Positions 24,173 to 32,915 of a stretch of DNA of 53,795 nt are shown in pieces. The DNA is taken from NCBI GenBank assembly GCA_017645275.1, contig JAGCPH010000031.1, positions 1 to 53,795 of the forward strand, written 5' to 3'. The notes beneath the pieces were generated by a model. That model was given only the letters and a program-made list of their open reading frames with translations. It was not told the origin of the DNA and ran no database searches. The first letter of the stretch is position 1, and the number at the start of each line of letters is the position of its first letter. The DNA comes from Bacteroidales bacterium (GTDB taxonomy: Bacteria; Bacteroidota; Bacteroidia; Bacteroidales; F082). The translations under genes and the position numbers were made by a program.

Positions 24173-24176
24173 CAAA
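24145..24176 (-). promoter_or_regulatory. promoter of the PNGase F-like gene
   Basis: On the minus strand TTTG (24176-24173), 20-nt spacer, TAACTTTG (24152-24145). The leader would be only about 10 nt. Confidence 0.8.
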
Positions 24177-24205
24177 ACTAATTCGAAAATTAAATTTTAA
24201 TTGAT

Positions 24206-26278
24206 ATGAAAAGATTACTGTTACCTATCGCATTGATACTGTTATTGTTACAGTCATGCGGCGACAACTCGAAGCAAAAGGCTCCTGTTCGCGAAAAACT
24301 CAAACTCACATCCGACATCCAGACTCCTGAAGTGCTCTGGGCAATGGGACGTATAGGCGAATTCTCAGTGTCGCCTGACGCTCAGAAGGTCGTTTACAAC
24401 GTCTCGGATTACTATGTCGACGAAAACAAGAGCTTTTCGAGAATTTACATCATGGATATTGACGGCAAGAACGTAAAATGCCTCACCAAAGGCGATTTCA
24501 GCGAGTACAGCCCTGTGTTTACGCCTCACGGCACCATCGCCTACATGACGGCAGCATCGGGCGACATGCAGCTCTGGGAGATGAACATCAACGGAAAAGA
24601 ACGCAAGCAAATCACTGATATTCAAGACGGTATCACTGGTTTCAAATACAGCAACGACGGCCAGCGCATCGTATATTCCGCCGAGGTGAAGATGAAAGAG
24701 ACCGTCGCCGACATCTACCCTGACCTCCCGCTTTCGTCAGGAAGAATCAACAACGACCTGATGTACCGTCATTGGGACCAGTGGGTTGACACCTTCAGCC
24801 ATCTCTTCGTGGCGAAAATCGGTGAAGGCATGGTCACAGGAGGTGAAGACATCCTTGACGGCGAGCCTTGGGAGTCACCAGTGAGACCTTGGGGCGGCAT
24901 GGAACAGGTAGCTTGGACCGAAGACGACAGCGCCATCCTCTACTGCTGCCGCAAAAAAGAAGGCAAAGAGTACGCAACGTCAACAAACACAGACATATAC
25001 AGATACAGCATCGCTGCCGACCTGACAGCCAACATCACCGAGGGCATGATGGGTTACGACCTCAACCTCTCAGTGGCTCCGACAGGCAACATGATGGCTT
25101 GGGAGAGCATGGAACGCGACGGCTATGAGGCTGATAAACAACGACTTTACGTGATGAACCTCAGCACTGGCGAGAAGAAAGACTACAGCATATCATTCGA
25201 CCAGAACTCGACAAACTTGACATGGTCGGACGACGCGACAAAGATTTATTTCATCAGTGACACTAAGGCGACCGACCAGATCTACGAACTCGACCTCAGC
25301 GATGGACACATCCGCCAGATCACAAACGGAACGCATAACTTCGTATCGTTGGCTGTGGCAGGCGACAAGCTCATTGGCGGCCAGCAGTCGATGAAACACC
25401 CAACAGAGCTTTACAGCGTCAACCCAAATAATGGCGACTTCAAAGTCATAACACACGTTAACGATAACATTTTCAAGCAGTTGACAACAGCTGATGTTGA
25501 AGAGAGATGGATCAAGACCACCGACGACAAGATGATGTTGACATGGGTAATCTACCCACCTCATTTCGATAAAAACAAGAAATATCCTACCATTCTTTAC
25601 TGCGAAGGCGGTCCACAGAGCACAGTGAGCCAGTTCTGGTCATATCGCTGGAACTTCCAGCAGATGGCGGCCAACGGCTACATCGTGGTAGCTCCAAACA
25701 GACGCGGCTTGCCGGGCTTCGGTCAGGAATGGAACGAAGAAATCAGCGGCGACTACGGTGGACAGTGCATGAAAGATTACCTCTCAGCCATTGACGAATT
25801 GGCAAAAGAACCTTTCGTGGATGAAAACAGACTTGGTGCTGTGGGCGCCAGTTTCGGCGGCTTCTCGGTGTACTGGCTCGCAGGTCATCACGACGGACGT
25901 TTCAAGGCACTCATCGCCCACGACGGCATGTTTAACCTTGACGCTCAATACCTTGAGACCGAGGAGATGTGGTTTGTTAACTGGGATCTCGGCGGTCCAT
26001 ACTGGGAGAAAGACAATCCGGTGGTACAGTGGTCATATGCCAACTCACCTCACCTCTTCGTCGACAAGTGGACAGCCCCTATCCTCGTGATTCACGGCGG
26101 TTTGGACTACAGAATCTGCTTCACACAAGGCATGCAGGCCTACAATGCAGCAGTTTTGCGCGGCATTCCAGCCGAGTTCCTCTATTTCCCAGATGAGAAC
26201 CACTGGGTGTTGAAACCTCAGAACGGAATCCTGTGGCAGAGAAGATTCAAAAACTGGCTTGATACTTATTTGAAGTAA
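24206..26278 (+). CDS. S9 family dipeptidyl-peptidase-like lipoprotein
   Basis: This 690-aa serine peptidase has a lipoprotein signal (LLLQSCGD, Cys18), a seven-bladed TolB/WD-like beta-propeller (about 45-400) and an alpha/beta hydrolase domain with the catalytic triad: Ser549 in GASFGGFS, Asp634 in HGGLDYRI, His666 in ENHWVLKP. The VAPNRRGLPGFGQEW segment supports the S9C/DPP5-like branch, which in asaccharolytic or proteolytic Bacteroidales cuts dipeptides from peptide N-termini in the periplasm. It stands alone, with a strong promoter and a strong terminator. Confidence 0.92.
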   Translation: MKRLLLPIALILLLLQSCGDNSKQKAPVREKLKLTSDIQTPEVLWAMGRIGEFSVSPDAQKVVYNVSDYYVDENKSFSRIYIMDIDGKNVKCLTKGDFSEYSPVFTPHGTIAYMTAASGDMQLWEMNINGKERKQITDIQDGITGFKYSNDGQRIVYSAEVKMKETVADIYPDLPLSSGRINNDLMYRHWDQWVDTFSHLFVAKIGEGMVTGGEDILDGEPWESPVRPWGGMEQVAWTEDDSAILYCCRKKEGKEYATSTNTDIYRYSIAADLTANITEGMMGYDLNLSVAPTGNMMAWESMERDGYEADKQRLYVMNLSTGEKKDYSISFDQNSTNLTWSDDATKIYFISDTKATDQIYELDLSDGHIRQITNGTHNFVSLAVAGDKLIGGQQSMKHPTELYSVNPNNGDFKVITHVNDNIFKQLTTADVEERWIKTTDDKMMLTWVIYPPHFDKNKKYPTILYCEGGPQSTVSQFWSYRWNFQQMAANGYIVVAPNRRGLPGFGQEWNEEISGDYGGQCMKDYLSAIDELAKEPFVDENRLGAVGASFGGFSVYWLAGHHDGRFKALIAHDGMFNLDAQYLETEEMWFVNWDLGGPYWEKDNPVVQWSYANSPHLFVDKWTAPILVIHGGLDYRICFTQGMQAYNAAVLRGIPAEFLYFPDENHWVLKPQNGILWQRRFKNWLDTYLK

Positions 26279-26280
26279 AT

Positions 26281-26317
26281 AAAAAAAGAATCGGTTTTTC
26301 AACCGATTCTTTTTTTT
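26281..26317. terminator. bidirectional terminator after the S9 peptidase
   Basis: A near-perfect hairpin, AAAAAAAGAATCGGTT with AACCGATTCTTTTTTT around TTTC. It serves the peptidase on the plus strand and the two tRNA-Leu genes on the minus strand. Confidence 0.92.
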
Positions 26318-26323
26318 ATATCG

Positions 26324-26407
26324 TGCCCATGAGAAGACTCGAACTTCCAAGAGCGTCCGCTCACTACACCCTGAATGTAGCGTGTTTACCAATTTCACCA
26401 CATGGGC
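26324..26407 (-). tRNA. tRNA-Leu (CAG)
   Basis: An 84-nt class II tRNA on the minus strand: acceptor GCCCATG/CATGGGC, anticodon stem CTACA/TGTAG with loop TTCAGGG, long variable arm, T arm with AGTTCGAGTCTT. CCA is not encoded. Confidence 0.93.
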
Positions 26408-26436
26408 TTTGGGTGGAATTTCTTGGATTCCTTGAG

Positions 26437-26520
26437 TGCCCAGGACAAGAGTCGAACTTGCACGACGCAATCGTCACTACCCCCTCAAAGTAGCGTGTCT
26501 ACCAATTTCACCACCTGGGC
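26437..26520 (-). tRNA. tRNA-Leu (GAG)
   Basis: An 84-nt class II tRNA, 29 bp upstream of tRNA-Leu (CAG): acceptor GCCCAGG/CCTGGGC, anticodon stem CTACT/GGTAG with loop TTGAGGG. The two tRNAs are alike over most of their length, so one probably arose from the other. A TATTTTTG element lies about 30 bp upstream on the minus strand (near 26559). Confidence 0.93.
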
Positions 26521-26683
26521 TAGGGTTTCTGCTTCCCTTTCGAAAAGCGTTGCAAAAATACAGCATTTTTCAATACGTACGACAAAATTTTTAAAAAATT
26601 TTTGTAATTTTACAATGAATTGATATTCAGTATTTTATGATTTAGAACAAAATAATTTGATAATACCTTTATTAATATTAAGA

Positions 26684-26713
26684 TTTGGATAATCAGATTT
26701 TTTACTATTTTTG
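26684..26713 (+). promoter_or_regulatory. promoter of trmD
   Basis: TTTG (26684-26687), 18-nt spacer, TATTTTTG (26706-26713). The leader then contains an inverted repeat. Confidence 0.6.
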
Positions 26714-26727
26714 CAACGGAAAAATAA

Positions 26728-26821
26728 AGATTTCTCCACTTCGCCTGACGGCTTCGGTCGAAATGACAGGAACAAACAACTTGTTATTTCGAGTGGAGCG
26801 GAGCGGAATCGAGAAATCCTC
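26728..26821. repeat. palindromic REP-like repeat in the trmD leader
   Basis: Left arm 26728-26769 (GATTTCTCCACTTCG to TCGAAATGACA) and right arm 26783-26821 (TTATTTCGAGTGGAGCGG to GAGAAATC) form a long imperfect hairpin. A related element lies at 28799-28910. The word pair GATTTCTC / TCGAAATGAC is a common intergenic repeat type in this phylum. Confidence 0.75.
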
Positions 26822-26834
26822 TAAGATTAACAAC

Positions 26835-27527
26835 ATGAGAATAGATATCATCACCATATTTCCAGAAATGTTCGAAGGTCCGTTCACTGAGTCGATAGTG
26901 AAGCGAGCCATCAACAAAGGCTTGGTGGAGATCCACCTTCACAACCTGCGCGATTACAGCAACGACAAGCACAAACGTGTCGACGACTACCCTTTCTCGG
27001 CGGGTGCCGGCATGGTGATGATGATTGAGCCTGTTGACAACTGTATCACACATTTGAAATCTGAGCGCGACTACGACGAAGTGATTTACATGAGTCCCGA
27101 CGGAGAATTGCTTACGCAACCCGTTGTAAACCAATTATCTCTGAATCAGAATCTCATCATGCTTTGCGGTCATTACAAAGGCATTGACGAGAGAATCCGC
27201 GAGCATCTGATTACGAAAGAGATCTCGATTGGCGATTATGTGTTGTCGGGCGGAGAGCTCGCTGCGGCCGTTTTGACTGACAGTCTGGTACGTCTGATTC
27301 CAGGTGCTTTGAGCGATGAAACTTCGGCACTTTCCGACTCATTTCAGGACGGGATGGTGTCGCCGCCGGTGTATACGAGGCCACGAGAATACAAAGGATG
27401 GGCTGTTCCGGAGGTGCTTTTGTCGGGCAACGACCAAGTTATCAACGACTGGAAATACCAGCAGGCACTGGAGAGAACGAAGATTCGCCGCCCCGAGATG
27501 TATGAAAAAATAAAAAAAATAAAATAA
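26835..27527 (+). CDS. trmD: tRNA (guanine37-N1)-methyltransferase TrmD
   Basis: This 230-aa SPOUT-class methyltransferase makes m1G37 in tRNAs, preventing +1 frameshifts. The start at 26835 gives the canonical [17 protein letters not shown]; the frame's earlier Met at 26685 would translate the inverted repeat. The knot region is intact: [31 protein letters not shown] and [18 protein letters not shown]. It precedes rplS, as in many bacteria, but rplS has its own promoter here. Confidence 0.96.
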   Translation: MRIDIITIFPEMFEGPFTESIVKRAINKGLVEIHLHNLRDYSNDKHKRVDDYPFSAGAGMVMMIEPVDNCITHLKSERDYDEVIYMSPDGELLTQPVVNQLSLNQNLIMLCGHYKGIDERIREHLITKEISIGDYVLSGGELAAAVLTDSLVRLIPGALSDETSALSDSFQDGMVSPPVYTRPREYKGWAVPEVLLSGNDQVINDWKYQQALERTKIRRPEMYEKIKKIK

Positions 27528-27529
27528 AT

Positions 27530-27560
27530 GTTGCGGGTATTGAAAAGTTTTGTATTTTTG
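27530..27560 (+). promoter_or_regulatory. promoter of rplS
   Basis: GTTG (27530-27533), 19-nt spacer, TATTTTTG (27553-27560), 47 bp before the ATG. Confidence 0.65.
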
Positions 27561-27606
27561 CATGCTTTTTTAGAGGATAAAAAATAGAATAAAAAATACA
27601 ACAGAA

Positions 27607-27969
27607 ATGAAAAACGCGTTAATCCAATTTGTTGAAGATCAAGTACAAGTAAAAGATTTTCCACAGTTCAAGTCAGGTGACACAATCACCGTTACTTACA
27701 AGATTGTTGAGGGAAACAAGGAACGTTTGCAGAAATTCCAGGGTGTTGTGTTACAGCGCGCAGGTCAGGGCAAGAGTGCAACTTTCACAGTTAGAAAGAT
27801 ATCGAACAACATCGGTGTTGAGAGAATCTTCCCTATCGCTGACCCAATGATCGACAGCATCGAGGTGAACAAAGAAGGTGCAGTCCGCAGGGCAAGAATC
27901 TACTACCTCAGAGGTCTCCGTGGAAAGAAAGCAAGAATCAAAGAAGTTCTCAAGAAGAAAGAAAACTAA
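27607..27969 (+). CDS. rplS: 50S ribosomal protein L19
   Basis: This 120-aa protein matches L19 along its length: FKSGDTITVTYKIVEGNKER, FQGVVLQRAGQGKSATFTVR, the GVERIFP core and the C-terminal RRARIYYLRGLRGKKARIKE. L19 sits at the interface of the ribosomal subunits. The last 10 residues are mainly Lys/Glu. It is followed by a strong terminator shared with the convergent rlmB. Confidence 0.97.
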   Translation: MKNALIQFVEDQVQVKDFPQFKSGDTITVTYKIVEGNKERLQKFQGVVLQRAGQGKSATFTVRKISNNIGVERIFPIADPMIDSIEVNKEGAVRRARIYYLRGLRGKKARIKEVLKKKEN

Positions 27970-27987
27970 GATTCGGCTTAACGAAAC

Positions 27988-28024
27988 AAAAAAAGAGCGA
28001 CGCTGCAGCATCGCTCTTTTTTTT
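27988..28024. terminator. bidirectional terminator between rplS and rlmB
   Basis: AAAGAGCGA-GC with GC-TCGCTCTTT around TGCA (one C-A mismatch), with an A-run on the left and eight T on the right. It serves both convergent genes. Confidence 0.88.
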
Positions 28025-28778
28025 ATTGTCTTTGTCGAACCACCTCGAATGTCACTATTCCAGTGGCTACGCTGACATTGAGCGAATCGATATCGCCAGG
28101 CATCGGGATAACCAGATGATTATCAACACGTTTGAGGTACGCCTCACTGATGCCGTCTTCCTCTGACCCCATCATGATGGCGATAGGACCTGTGAGGTCA
28201 GCCTGCCAGATGGTCTGTTTGCCCTTCTCGGAAAACGCTATCACCTTGAGGCCGCTAGCCTTCAGGAAATCGATGGTATCTTTGATGTTTTCGACACGGC
28301 ATACATTAATTAATGATAAGGCTCCAGCGCTAGTCTTCATGGCGTCGCCGTTTATCAAGGCGCTACCACGTGACGGGATGACGATGGCATCGACGCCGGC
28401 GGCGTAACATGTACGGGCGATGGCACCGAAATTGCGCACATCGGTGACACGGTCGAGAATCACCACAAACGGCATACGACCCTCGTCGTAGACCATCGGG
28501 ATTACATTTTCGATTGTCTGATAAGATATCGGACACACAAACGCCACTATTCCCTGATGGTTCTTACGTGTAAGTCGGTTCAATTTCTCAATTGGCACAA
28601 ACTGCACGGGGACCTCGTGTTCCTTGGCATATTTCACAATCTCAGAAATCTGTGGTGAGCGCAGTCCCGACTGCACAAAAACCTTCTCCAGCTCCTTCCC
28701 TGCCTTTATCAATTCTTCGACGGGATGCACGCCGAAAACCATGTTGGAATCGTCTTTTTTATTGAAATTATTATTCAT
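28023..28778 (-). CDS. rlmB: 23S rRNA (guanosine-2'-O)-methyltransferase RlmB (TrmH family)
   Basis: This 251-aa SpoU/TrmH protein has the N-terminal substrate-binding domain (MVFGVHPVEELIKAGKELEK, GIVAFVCPI). The SPOUT catalytic domain follows with all three motifs: LDRVTDVRNFGAIARTC, MMGSEEDGISE and IPMPGDIDSLNVSVATGI. RlmB 2'-O-methylates G2251 of 23S rRNA in E. coli; the match is good, but closely related TrmH proteins act on other sites. It is monocistronic, with a repeat hairpin just upstream of its start. Confidence 0.9.
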   Translation of the reverse strand: MNNNFNKKDDSNMVFGVHPVEELIKAGKELEKVFVQSGLRSPQISEIVKYAKEHEVPVQFVPIEKLNRLTRKNHQGIVAFVCPISYQTIENVIPMVYDEGRMPFVVILDRVTDVRNFGAIARTCYAAGVDAIVIPSRGSALINGDAMKTSAGALSLINVCRVENIKDTIDFLKASGLKVIAFSEKGKQTIWQADLTGPIAIMMGSEEDGISEAYLKRVDNHLVIPMPGDIDSLNVSVATGIVTFEVVRQRQ

Positions 28779-28798
28779 TGTTTATAAATTTACAATTT

Positions 28799-28910
28799 GT
28801 CATTTCGAGCGGAATGTAATGGAGTCGAGAAATCACCGGCATTTTTTTATTTCTGAACAATTGATAGGCGGTGATTTCTCCATTCCGCTTCGCTTCAGTC
28901 GAAATGACGA
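28799..28910. repeat. palindromic REP-like repeat upstream of rlmB
   Basis: Arms at 28800-28838 and 28869-28907 pair with a few mismatches (CATTTCGA, GCGGAAT, GGAG, GAGAAATCACCG). It lies between the divergent rlmB and DUF3078 genes and resembles the element in the trmD leader. Confidence 0.75.
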
Positions 28911-28932
28911 GCGGCAACAAAATTATAAAAAA

Positions 28933-28964
28933 TTTGTTTATCGTATTAATTTTTTGTAAATTTG
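28933..28964 (+). promoter_or_regulatory. promoter of the DUF3078 gene
   Basis: TTTG (28933-28936), 20-nt spacer, TAAATTTG (28957-28964), perfect consensus, 38 bp before the ATG. Confidence 0.8.
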
Positions 28965-29002
28965 CGGTGTGTTTTTGATTTACTAACTAAATTTACAAAA
29001 AT

Positions 29003-29986
29003 ATGAAGAAATTATTTTTACCTTTGATCGCGTTGCTGCTTTCGGTGAATGTGGCATTCGCGCAAGACGCTGAAATTCAATCACCATGGGTTCATGGCGG
29101 CACTGTCGGACTGAACATGGCACAGAGCCATTTCGACAACTGGTCGGCCGGCGGTCAGGACAACATCAACATCCTGGGCCTTGTGAAGTATGACATCAAC
29201 TTCAAAAAAGGCAACCACAAATGGGACAACAACATCGATCTTCAGTTAGGTTACAGCTATTACAACCTCGACAAGAAGCCAATTAAGACTGACGACCGCA
29301 TCTTCCTCAGCTCGTTGTACGGACACAACCTCAGCAGCGATAAATGGTTCGCCACAGCCAACTTGACATTCCAGAGCCAGTTTGCCGACGGTTACAACTA
29401 CGCTGTCGACAGCACCAACCGCATCTCCGGTTTCTTGAATCCTGCCTACATCACGTTAGGTATTGGTGTTCAGTGGGTTCCGAGCGAACACTTCAAAGTC
29501 AACATCTCTCCTCTCACAGCAAAGATGACCATCGTCGCCGACCAGAAATTGGCTGACGCTGGTGCTTTTGGTGTGAAAAAAGCTGAATATGAAGATGTTA
29601 CAGAGATTATCGGCACCGACACCATCGTTTTCCAGAGAAAGACCAAAGACGGCGAGAAAATCCGTTGGGAACTTGGTGCTCAACTCATCGCAGAGTTCAA
29701 TTACGAGATTTTCGAGAATGTGACATTCAGCTCGAAACTCATCGCATTCTATGACTATCTGCACAAATCAACAGATTTGAACGCTGTTGGCGAAAAATAC
29801 ACCTGCCCTATCGACTTCGACTGGGACAACCAGCTTATCATGAAGGTTAACGACTGGTTGAGCTGCAACATCAGTGCACGCTTAGTCTACGATGAGGATG
29901 TGAAGCCGTTGAGCAGCTATCCTGGCACCACCTTCCGTCAGTTTAAGGAAGTGATGAGCATCGGCATCTCATACAAGATTCCGTAA
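29003..29986 (+). CDS. DUF3078 outer-membrane beta-barrel protein
   Basis: This 327-aa protein has a signal peptide (cleavage at FAQDA, residue 20 or 21) and the DUF3078 pattern: WVHGGTVGLNMAQSHFDNWSAGGQDN at the start, then many alternating strands and a C-terminal strand ending in YKIP. Members are predicted outer-membrane barrels of unknown function found across Bacteroidota. The phosphodiesterase gene begins 3 bp after its stop, so the two are co-transcribed. A strong promoter suggests good expression. Confidence 0.9.
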   Translation: MKKLFLPLIALLLSVNVAFAQDAEIQSPWVHGGTVGLNMAQSHFDNWSAGGQDNINILGLVKYDINFKKGNHKWDNNIDLQLGYSYYNLDKKPIKTDDRIFLSSLYGHNLSSDKWFATANLTFQSQFADGYNYAVDSTNRISGFLNPAYITLGIGVQWVPSEHFKVNISPLTAKMTIVADQKLADAGAFGVKKAEYEDVTEIIGTDTIVFQRKTKDGEKIRWELGAQLIAEFNYEIFENVTFSSKLIAFYDYLHKSTDLNAVGEKYTCPIDFDWDNQLIMKVNDWLSCNISARLVYDEDVKPLSSYPGTTFRQFKEVMSIGISYKIP

Positions 29987-29989
29987 TCG

Positions 29990-30481
29990 ATGACAAAGAT
30001 AGGATTACTATCGGACACACACGGATGGATATTCCCTTCAGTCTATGAGTTTTTCAAAGACTGCGACGAGATATGGCATGCTGGCGACATCGGTGGCACC
30101 GATGTCGCCAGATGTCTGTCGTCATTCAAGCCATTGAAGGCAGTATACGGCAACATCGACGATTACAGAATAAGGCAGATGTTTCCGAAGATTCAGATAT
30201 TCACGGTTGAGAACGTGAAAGTGATGATGACGCACATTGGCGGATACCCAGACCATTACGAATCTGGAATCAAAGAACTGATAATCAAAGAGAAACCTAA
30301 CATTTTCATCAGCGGGCACTCACATATCCTGAAGGTGATGAATGACCACAAGTTAAATTTGCTCCACATCAACCCCGGCGCGGCGGGCAACAGCGGTTTT
30401 CACCGAGTCGTGACGATGGTGCGATTCCAAATCGATGGAAGTGAGATACAAAAAATGGAAGTTTACGAAAAGACACGATAA
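29990..30481 (+). CDS. YfcE/MJ0936-family metallophosphoesterase
   Basis: This 163-aa cytoplasmic calcineurin-like phosphoesterase has the metal-binding motifs GLLSDTHGW (residues 4-12), WHAGDIGG, YGNIDDYRIR, THIGGYPDHY and SGHSHILK, ending with NPGAAGNSGFHR. Related proteins hydrolyse phosphodiester bonds in model substrates, with unknown natural targets. It follows the DUF3078 gene by 3 bp and converges on the DUF4293 gene with only a few bases between the stops; no terminator is visible there. Confidence 0.9.
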   Translation: MTKIGLLSDTHGWIFPSVYEFFKDCDEIWHAGDIGGTDVARCLSSFKPLKAVYGNIDDYRIRQMFPKIQIFTVENVKVMMTHIGGYPDHYESGIKELIIKEKPNIFISGHSHILKVMNDHKLNLLHINPGAAGNSGFHRVVTMVRFQIDGSEIQKMEVYEKTR

Positions 30482-30486
30482 CGGTC

Positions 30487-30975
30487 TTATCTCAATCTGT
30501 CAATCGACTTCAGCAATTCAATGTCTTTCTTGATGCCGCGGATAGCGAGAATGTCAAGTATTAGGCTTACGAGTGGCAAGGCCATTCCGACGAAATATGC
30601 CACATCGAGCTGGTACTCATCGCCTTCGACAGCAGCGATAACCTTTGTCAAATCATTTTCATAATATAAAAACACAAGTCCGATGAAAATGATGGTCAGA
30701 AGCATGTCGATACGGCTAAGACGAACCTGGATTTCGCGTTTTTTGTAAAGGAATATAGTAACCAGCGGCACTAAAGTCATAAAAACGGTCAAAACGACCA
30801 GAGGCCATGTGTAAGTCGTTGACAATGATATTGTTTCAATAGGGTTTTGAATTCCAAAGATGGTAAATTTCATCACGTTGCCGCCGGCGTTGAACGAAGC
30901 CAATGGCATGAAAAACAACAAGGCGCTGACTATCGCCGATAAAAGCATGTAAACTGTCTGTCTTCTCTGAATCAT
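30487..30975 (-). CDS. DUF4293 four-helix membrane protein
   Basis: This 162-aa protein begins MIQRRQTVYMLLSA and has four membrane helices (about 8-27, 55-80, 88-106, 123-146), the length and layout of DUF4293, a family restricted to Bacteroidota with unknown function. It is often encoded next to rho, as here, where it is divergent from it. A minus-strand TATTTTTG at 31000-30993 is its likely -7 element, facing the rho promoter in the 150-bp intergenic region. Confidence 0.85.
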   Translation of the reverse strand: MIQRRQTVYMLLSAIVSALLFFMPLASFNAGGNVMKFTIFGIQNPIETISLSTTYTWPLVVLTVFMTLVPLVTIFLYKKREIQVRLSRIDMLLTIIFIGLVFLYYENDLTKVIAAVEGDEYQLDVAYFVGMALPLVSLILDILAIRGIKKDIELLKSIDRLR

Positions 30976-31011
30976 AGCGTTAATTTTTTTTGCAAAAATA
31001 GCATTTTTTTT

Positions 31012-31042
31012 GTTGCGATATTAAAAATTATTGTTATTTTTG
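31012..31042 (+). promoter_or_regulatory. promoter of rho
   Basis: GTTG (31012-31015), 19-nt spacer, TATTTTTG (31035-31042), 85 bp before the rho ATG. Confidence 0.65.
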
Positions 31043-31127
31043 CATCGTCAAAATGAACTTTAACCATTAGTTATTGTTCCCAAAAAATTCCTTAAATTTT
31101 CAATCTAAAAAGGATAAATTTAACTTT

Positions 31128-32900
31128 ATGTATGATATTTTTGAATTGAACGACAAATCCTTAGTCGAGCTCAAAGAGATAGGATTAAAGCTTGGATTGG
31201 AGGATGTCAACATGCCAAAGGAAAACCTTGTTTATAGCATTATCAACAAACAGAATTCTTCGGAAACGCCAGCTGTTGCTGCCAAACCCAAAGGCAGACC
31301 AGGAAGACCGAGAAAGGTGGTGGCACCTGAAGCTCCTGTTGAGGAAGTGAAGACGGTGGAAATTGAGAAACCAGCAGAGCCAGCACCAGAAGTAGCACCA
31401 GAAGCCTCGGCTGAAGCCCCGAAACGTGGCCGTCGTCCGAGAATAGGCAAACGCCCTGATGTGGTGAAGACGACGTTTGAGAACAATGGCGAAGAAAACA
31501 AGACTTTCCATGTTTCATATCCGAAGCCAAAACCGAGACCTGCAGTAGTCGACGTGGCAAACGAGATCTTGAACGAAAACAACGAGGAAGAGCCTGATAA
31601 TGAAGTGGTTACACCTGTCATTGAAGAGCAGGCCCCGATGTTTGAGGAGCCACAGGCAGTTTACGAGACGAAGCAGCCGAAGCGCCAGTATGAGGAGCAG
31701 CCGGCACAGCAGAACATGCAATATCAGCAGCAAAACCAGCAGCCACAGATGCCTCCAAAACGCGACGAGCTCATCTCGGAGTTTGATGGCGTGGTGCAGG
31801 CGGAAGGCGTGCTAGAGATAATGCCAGACGGCTACGGATTCCTGCGTTCAGCCGACTACAACTACCTCAACTCACCAGATGACATCTACGTTTCGCAGTC
31901 ACAGATCAAGTTATTTGGCTTGAAGACCGGCGACACCATCCTCGGAATGATACGTCCGCCAAAGAACGGTGAGAAATACTTCCCGTTGGTAAAGGTCGAC
32001 AAGATCAACGGACGCAACCCTGACGAGGTGCGCGACCGTATCCCGTTCGACTTCCTCACCCCATTGTTCCCGGATGAGAAGTTCAAGATCACAGGGCACC
32101 AGGGAGGCACAGTGTCGACACGTATCATGGACCTCTTCGCTCCTATCGGCAAGGGTCAGCGTGGTTTGATAGTGGCACAGCCTAAGACAGGTAAGACAGT
32201 GTTGCTGAAGGAAGTGGCCAACGCCATCGCGGCTAACCACCCTGAGGTATACCTTATTATATTATTAATAGACGAGCGTCCTGAAGAGGTCACCGACATG
32301 GCACGCAGCGTGAAGGCGGAGGTCATCTCCTCGACATTCGACGAGCCGGCCGACAAACACGTGAAGATCGCTAATATCGTGCTAGAGAAGGCAAAACGCT
32401 TGACCGAATGCGGTCACGACGTGGTGATTTTGCTCGACTCCATCACACGTCTGGCACGTGCTTACAACACCGTGTCGCCAGCATCAGGCAAGGTGCTGTC
32501 GGGCGGTGTGGAGGCCAACGCCCTTCAGAAGCCGAAACGTTTCTTCGGTGCGGCACGTAACATCGAGGGCGGCGGCTCACTGACGATTCTGGCAACAGCT
32601 TTGATCGACACCGGCTCAAAGATGGACGAGGTGATCTTCGAGGAATTCAAGGGCACCGGCAACATGGAGCTGCAGCTCGACCGCCGTCTGTCGAACAAGC
32701 GCATCTACCCTGCCATCGACATTGTGGCATCAGGCACACGCCGCGACGACCTGCTGGTCGACGAACGCACCTTGGCACGCGTGTGGGCGCTGCGTAACCA
32801 CTTTGCCGACATGACACCAGTGGAGGCTATGGAATTCCTTAAAGACAGAATCTCCAAGACCATCTCGAACGAAGAGTTCTTGGCAACTATTGACAAATAA
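31128..32900 (+). CDS. rho: transcription termination factor Rho with long disordered insert
   Basis: This 590-aa hexameric RNA helicase ends transcription. The start at 31128 gives [16 protein letters not shown], the usual N-terminal helix bundle. Residues about 45-215 form a low-complexity insert rich in Pro, Glu, Ala, Lys and Gln, with AT-hook-like GRPGRPRK and a Gln/Pro-rich end. The RNA-binding domain follows ([15 protein letters not shown]), then the ATPase with Walker [11 protein letters not shown], Walker [17 protein letters not shown] and [19 protein letters not shown]. In Bacteroides thetaiotaomicron a comparable insert drives phase separation and affects fitness in the gut. The M64-like gene begins 15 bp downstream. 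Confidence 0.96.
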   Translation: MYDIFELNDKSLVELKEIGLKLGLEDVNMPKENLVYSIINKQNSSETPAVAAKPKGRPGRPRKVVAPEAPVEEVKTVEIEKPAEPAPEVAPEASAEAPKRGRRPRIGKRPDVVKTTFENNGEENKTFHVSYPKPKPRPAVVDVANEILNENNEEEPDNEVVTPVIEEQAPMFEEPQAVYETKQPKRQYEEQPAQQNMQYQQQNQQPQMPPKRDELISEFDGVVQAEGVLEIMPDGYGFLRSADYNYLNSPDDIYVSQSQIKLFGLKTGDTILGMIRPPKNGEKYFPLVKVDKINGRNPDEVRDRIPFDFLTPLFPDEKFKITGHQGGTVSTRIMDLFAPIGKGQRGLIVAQPKTGKTVLLKEVANAIAANHPEVYLIILLIDERPEEVTDMARSVKAEVISSTFDEPADKHVKIANIVLEKAKRLTECGHDVVILLDSITRLARAYNTVSPASGKVLSGGVEANALQKPKRFFGAARNIEGGGSLTILATALIDTGSKMDEVIFEEFKGTGNMELQLDRRLSNKRIYPAIDIVASGTRRDDLLVDERTLARVWALRNHFADMTPVEAMEFLKDRISKTISNEEFLATIDK

Positions 32901-32915
32901 AAACACCGTGACTCT

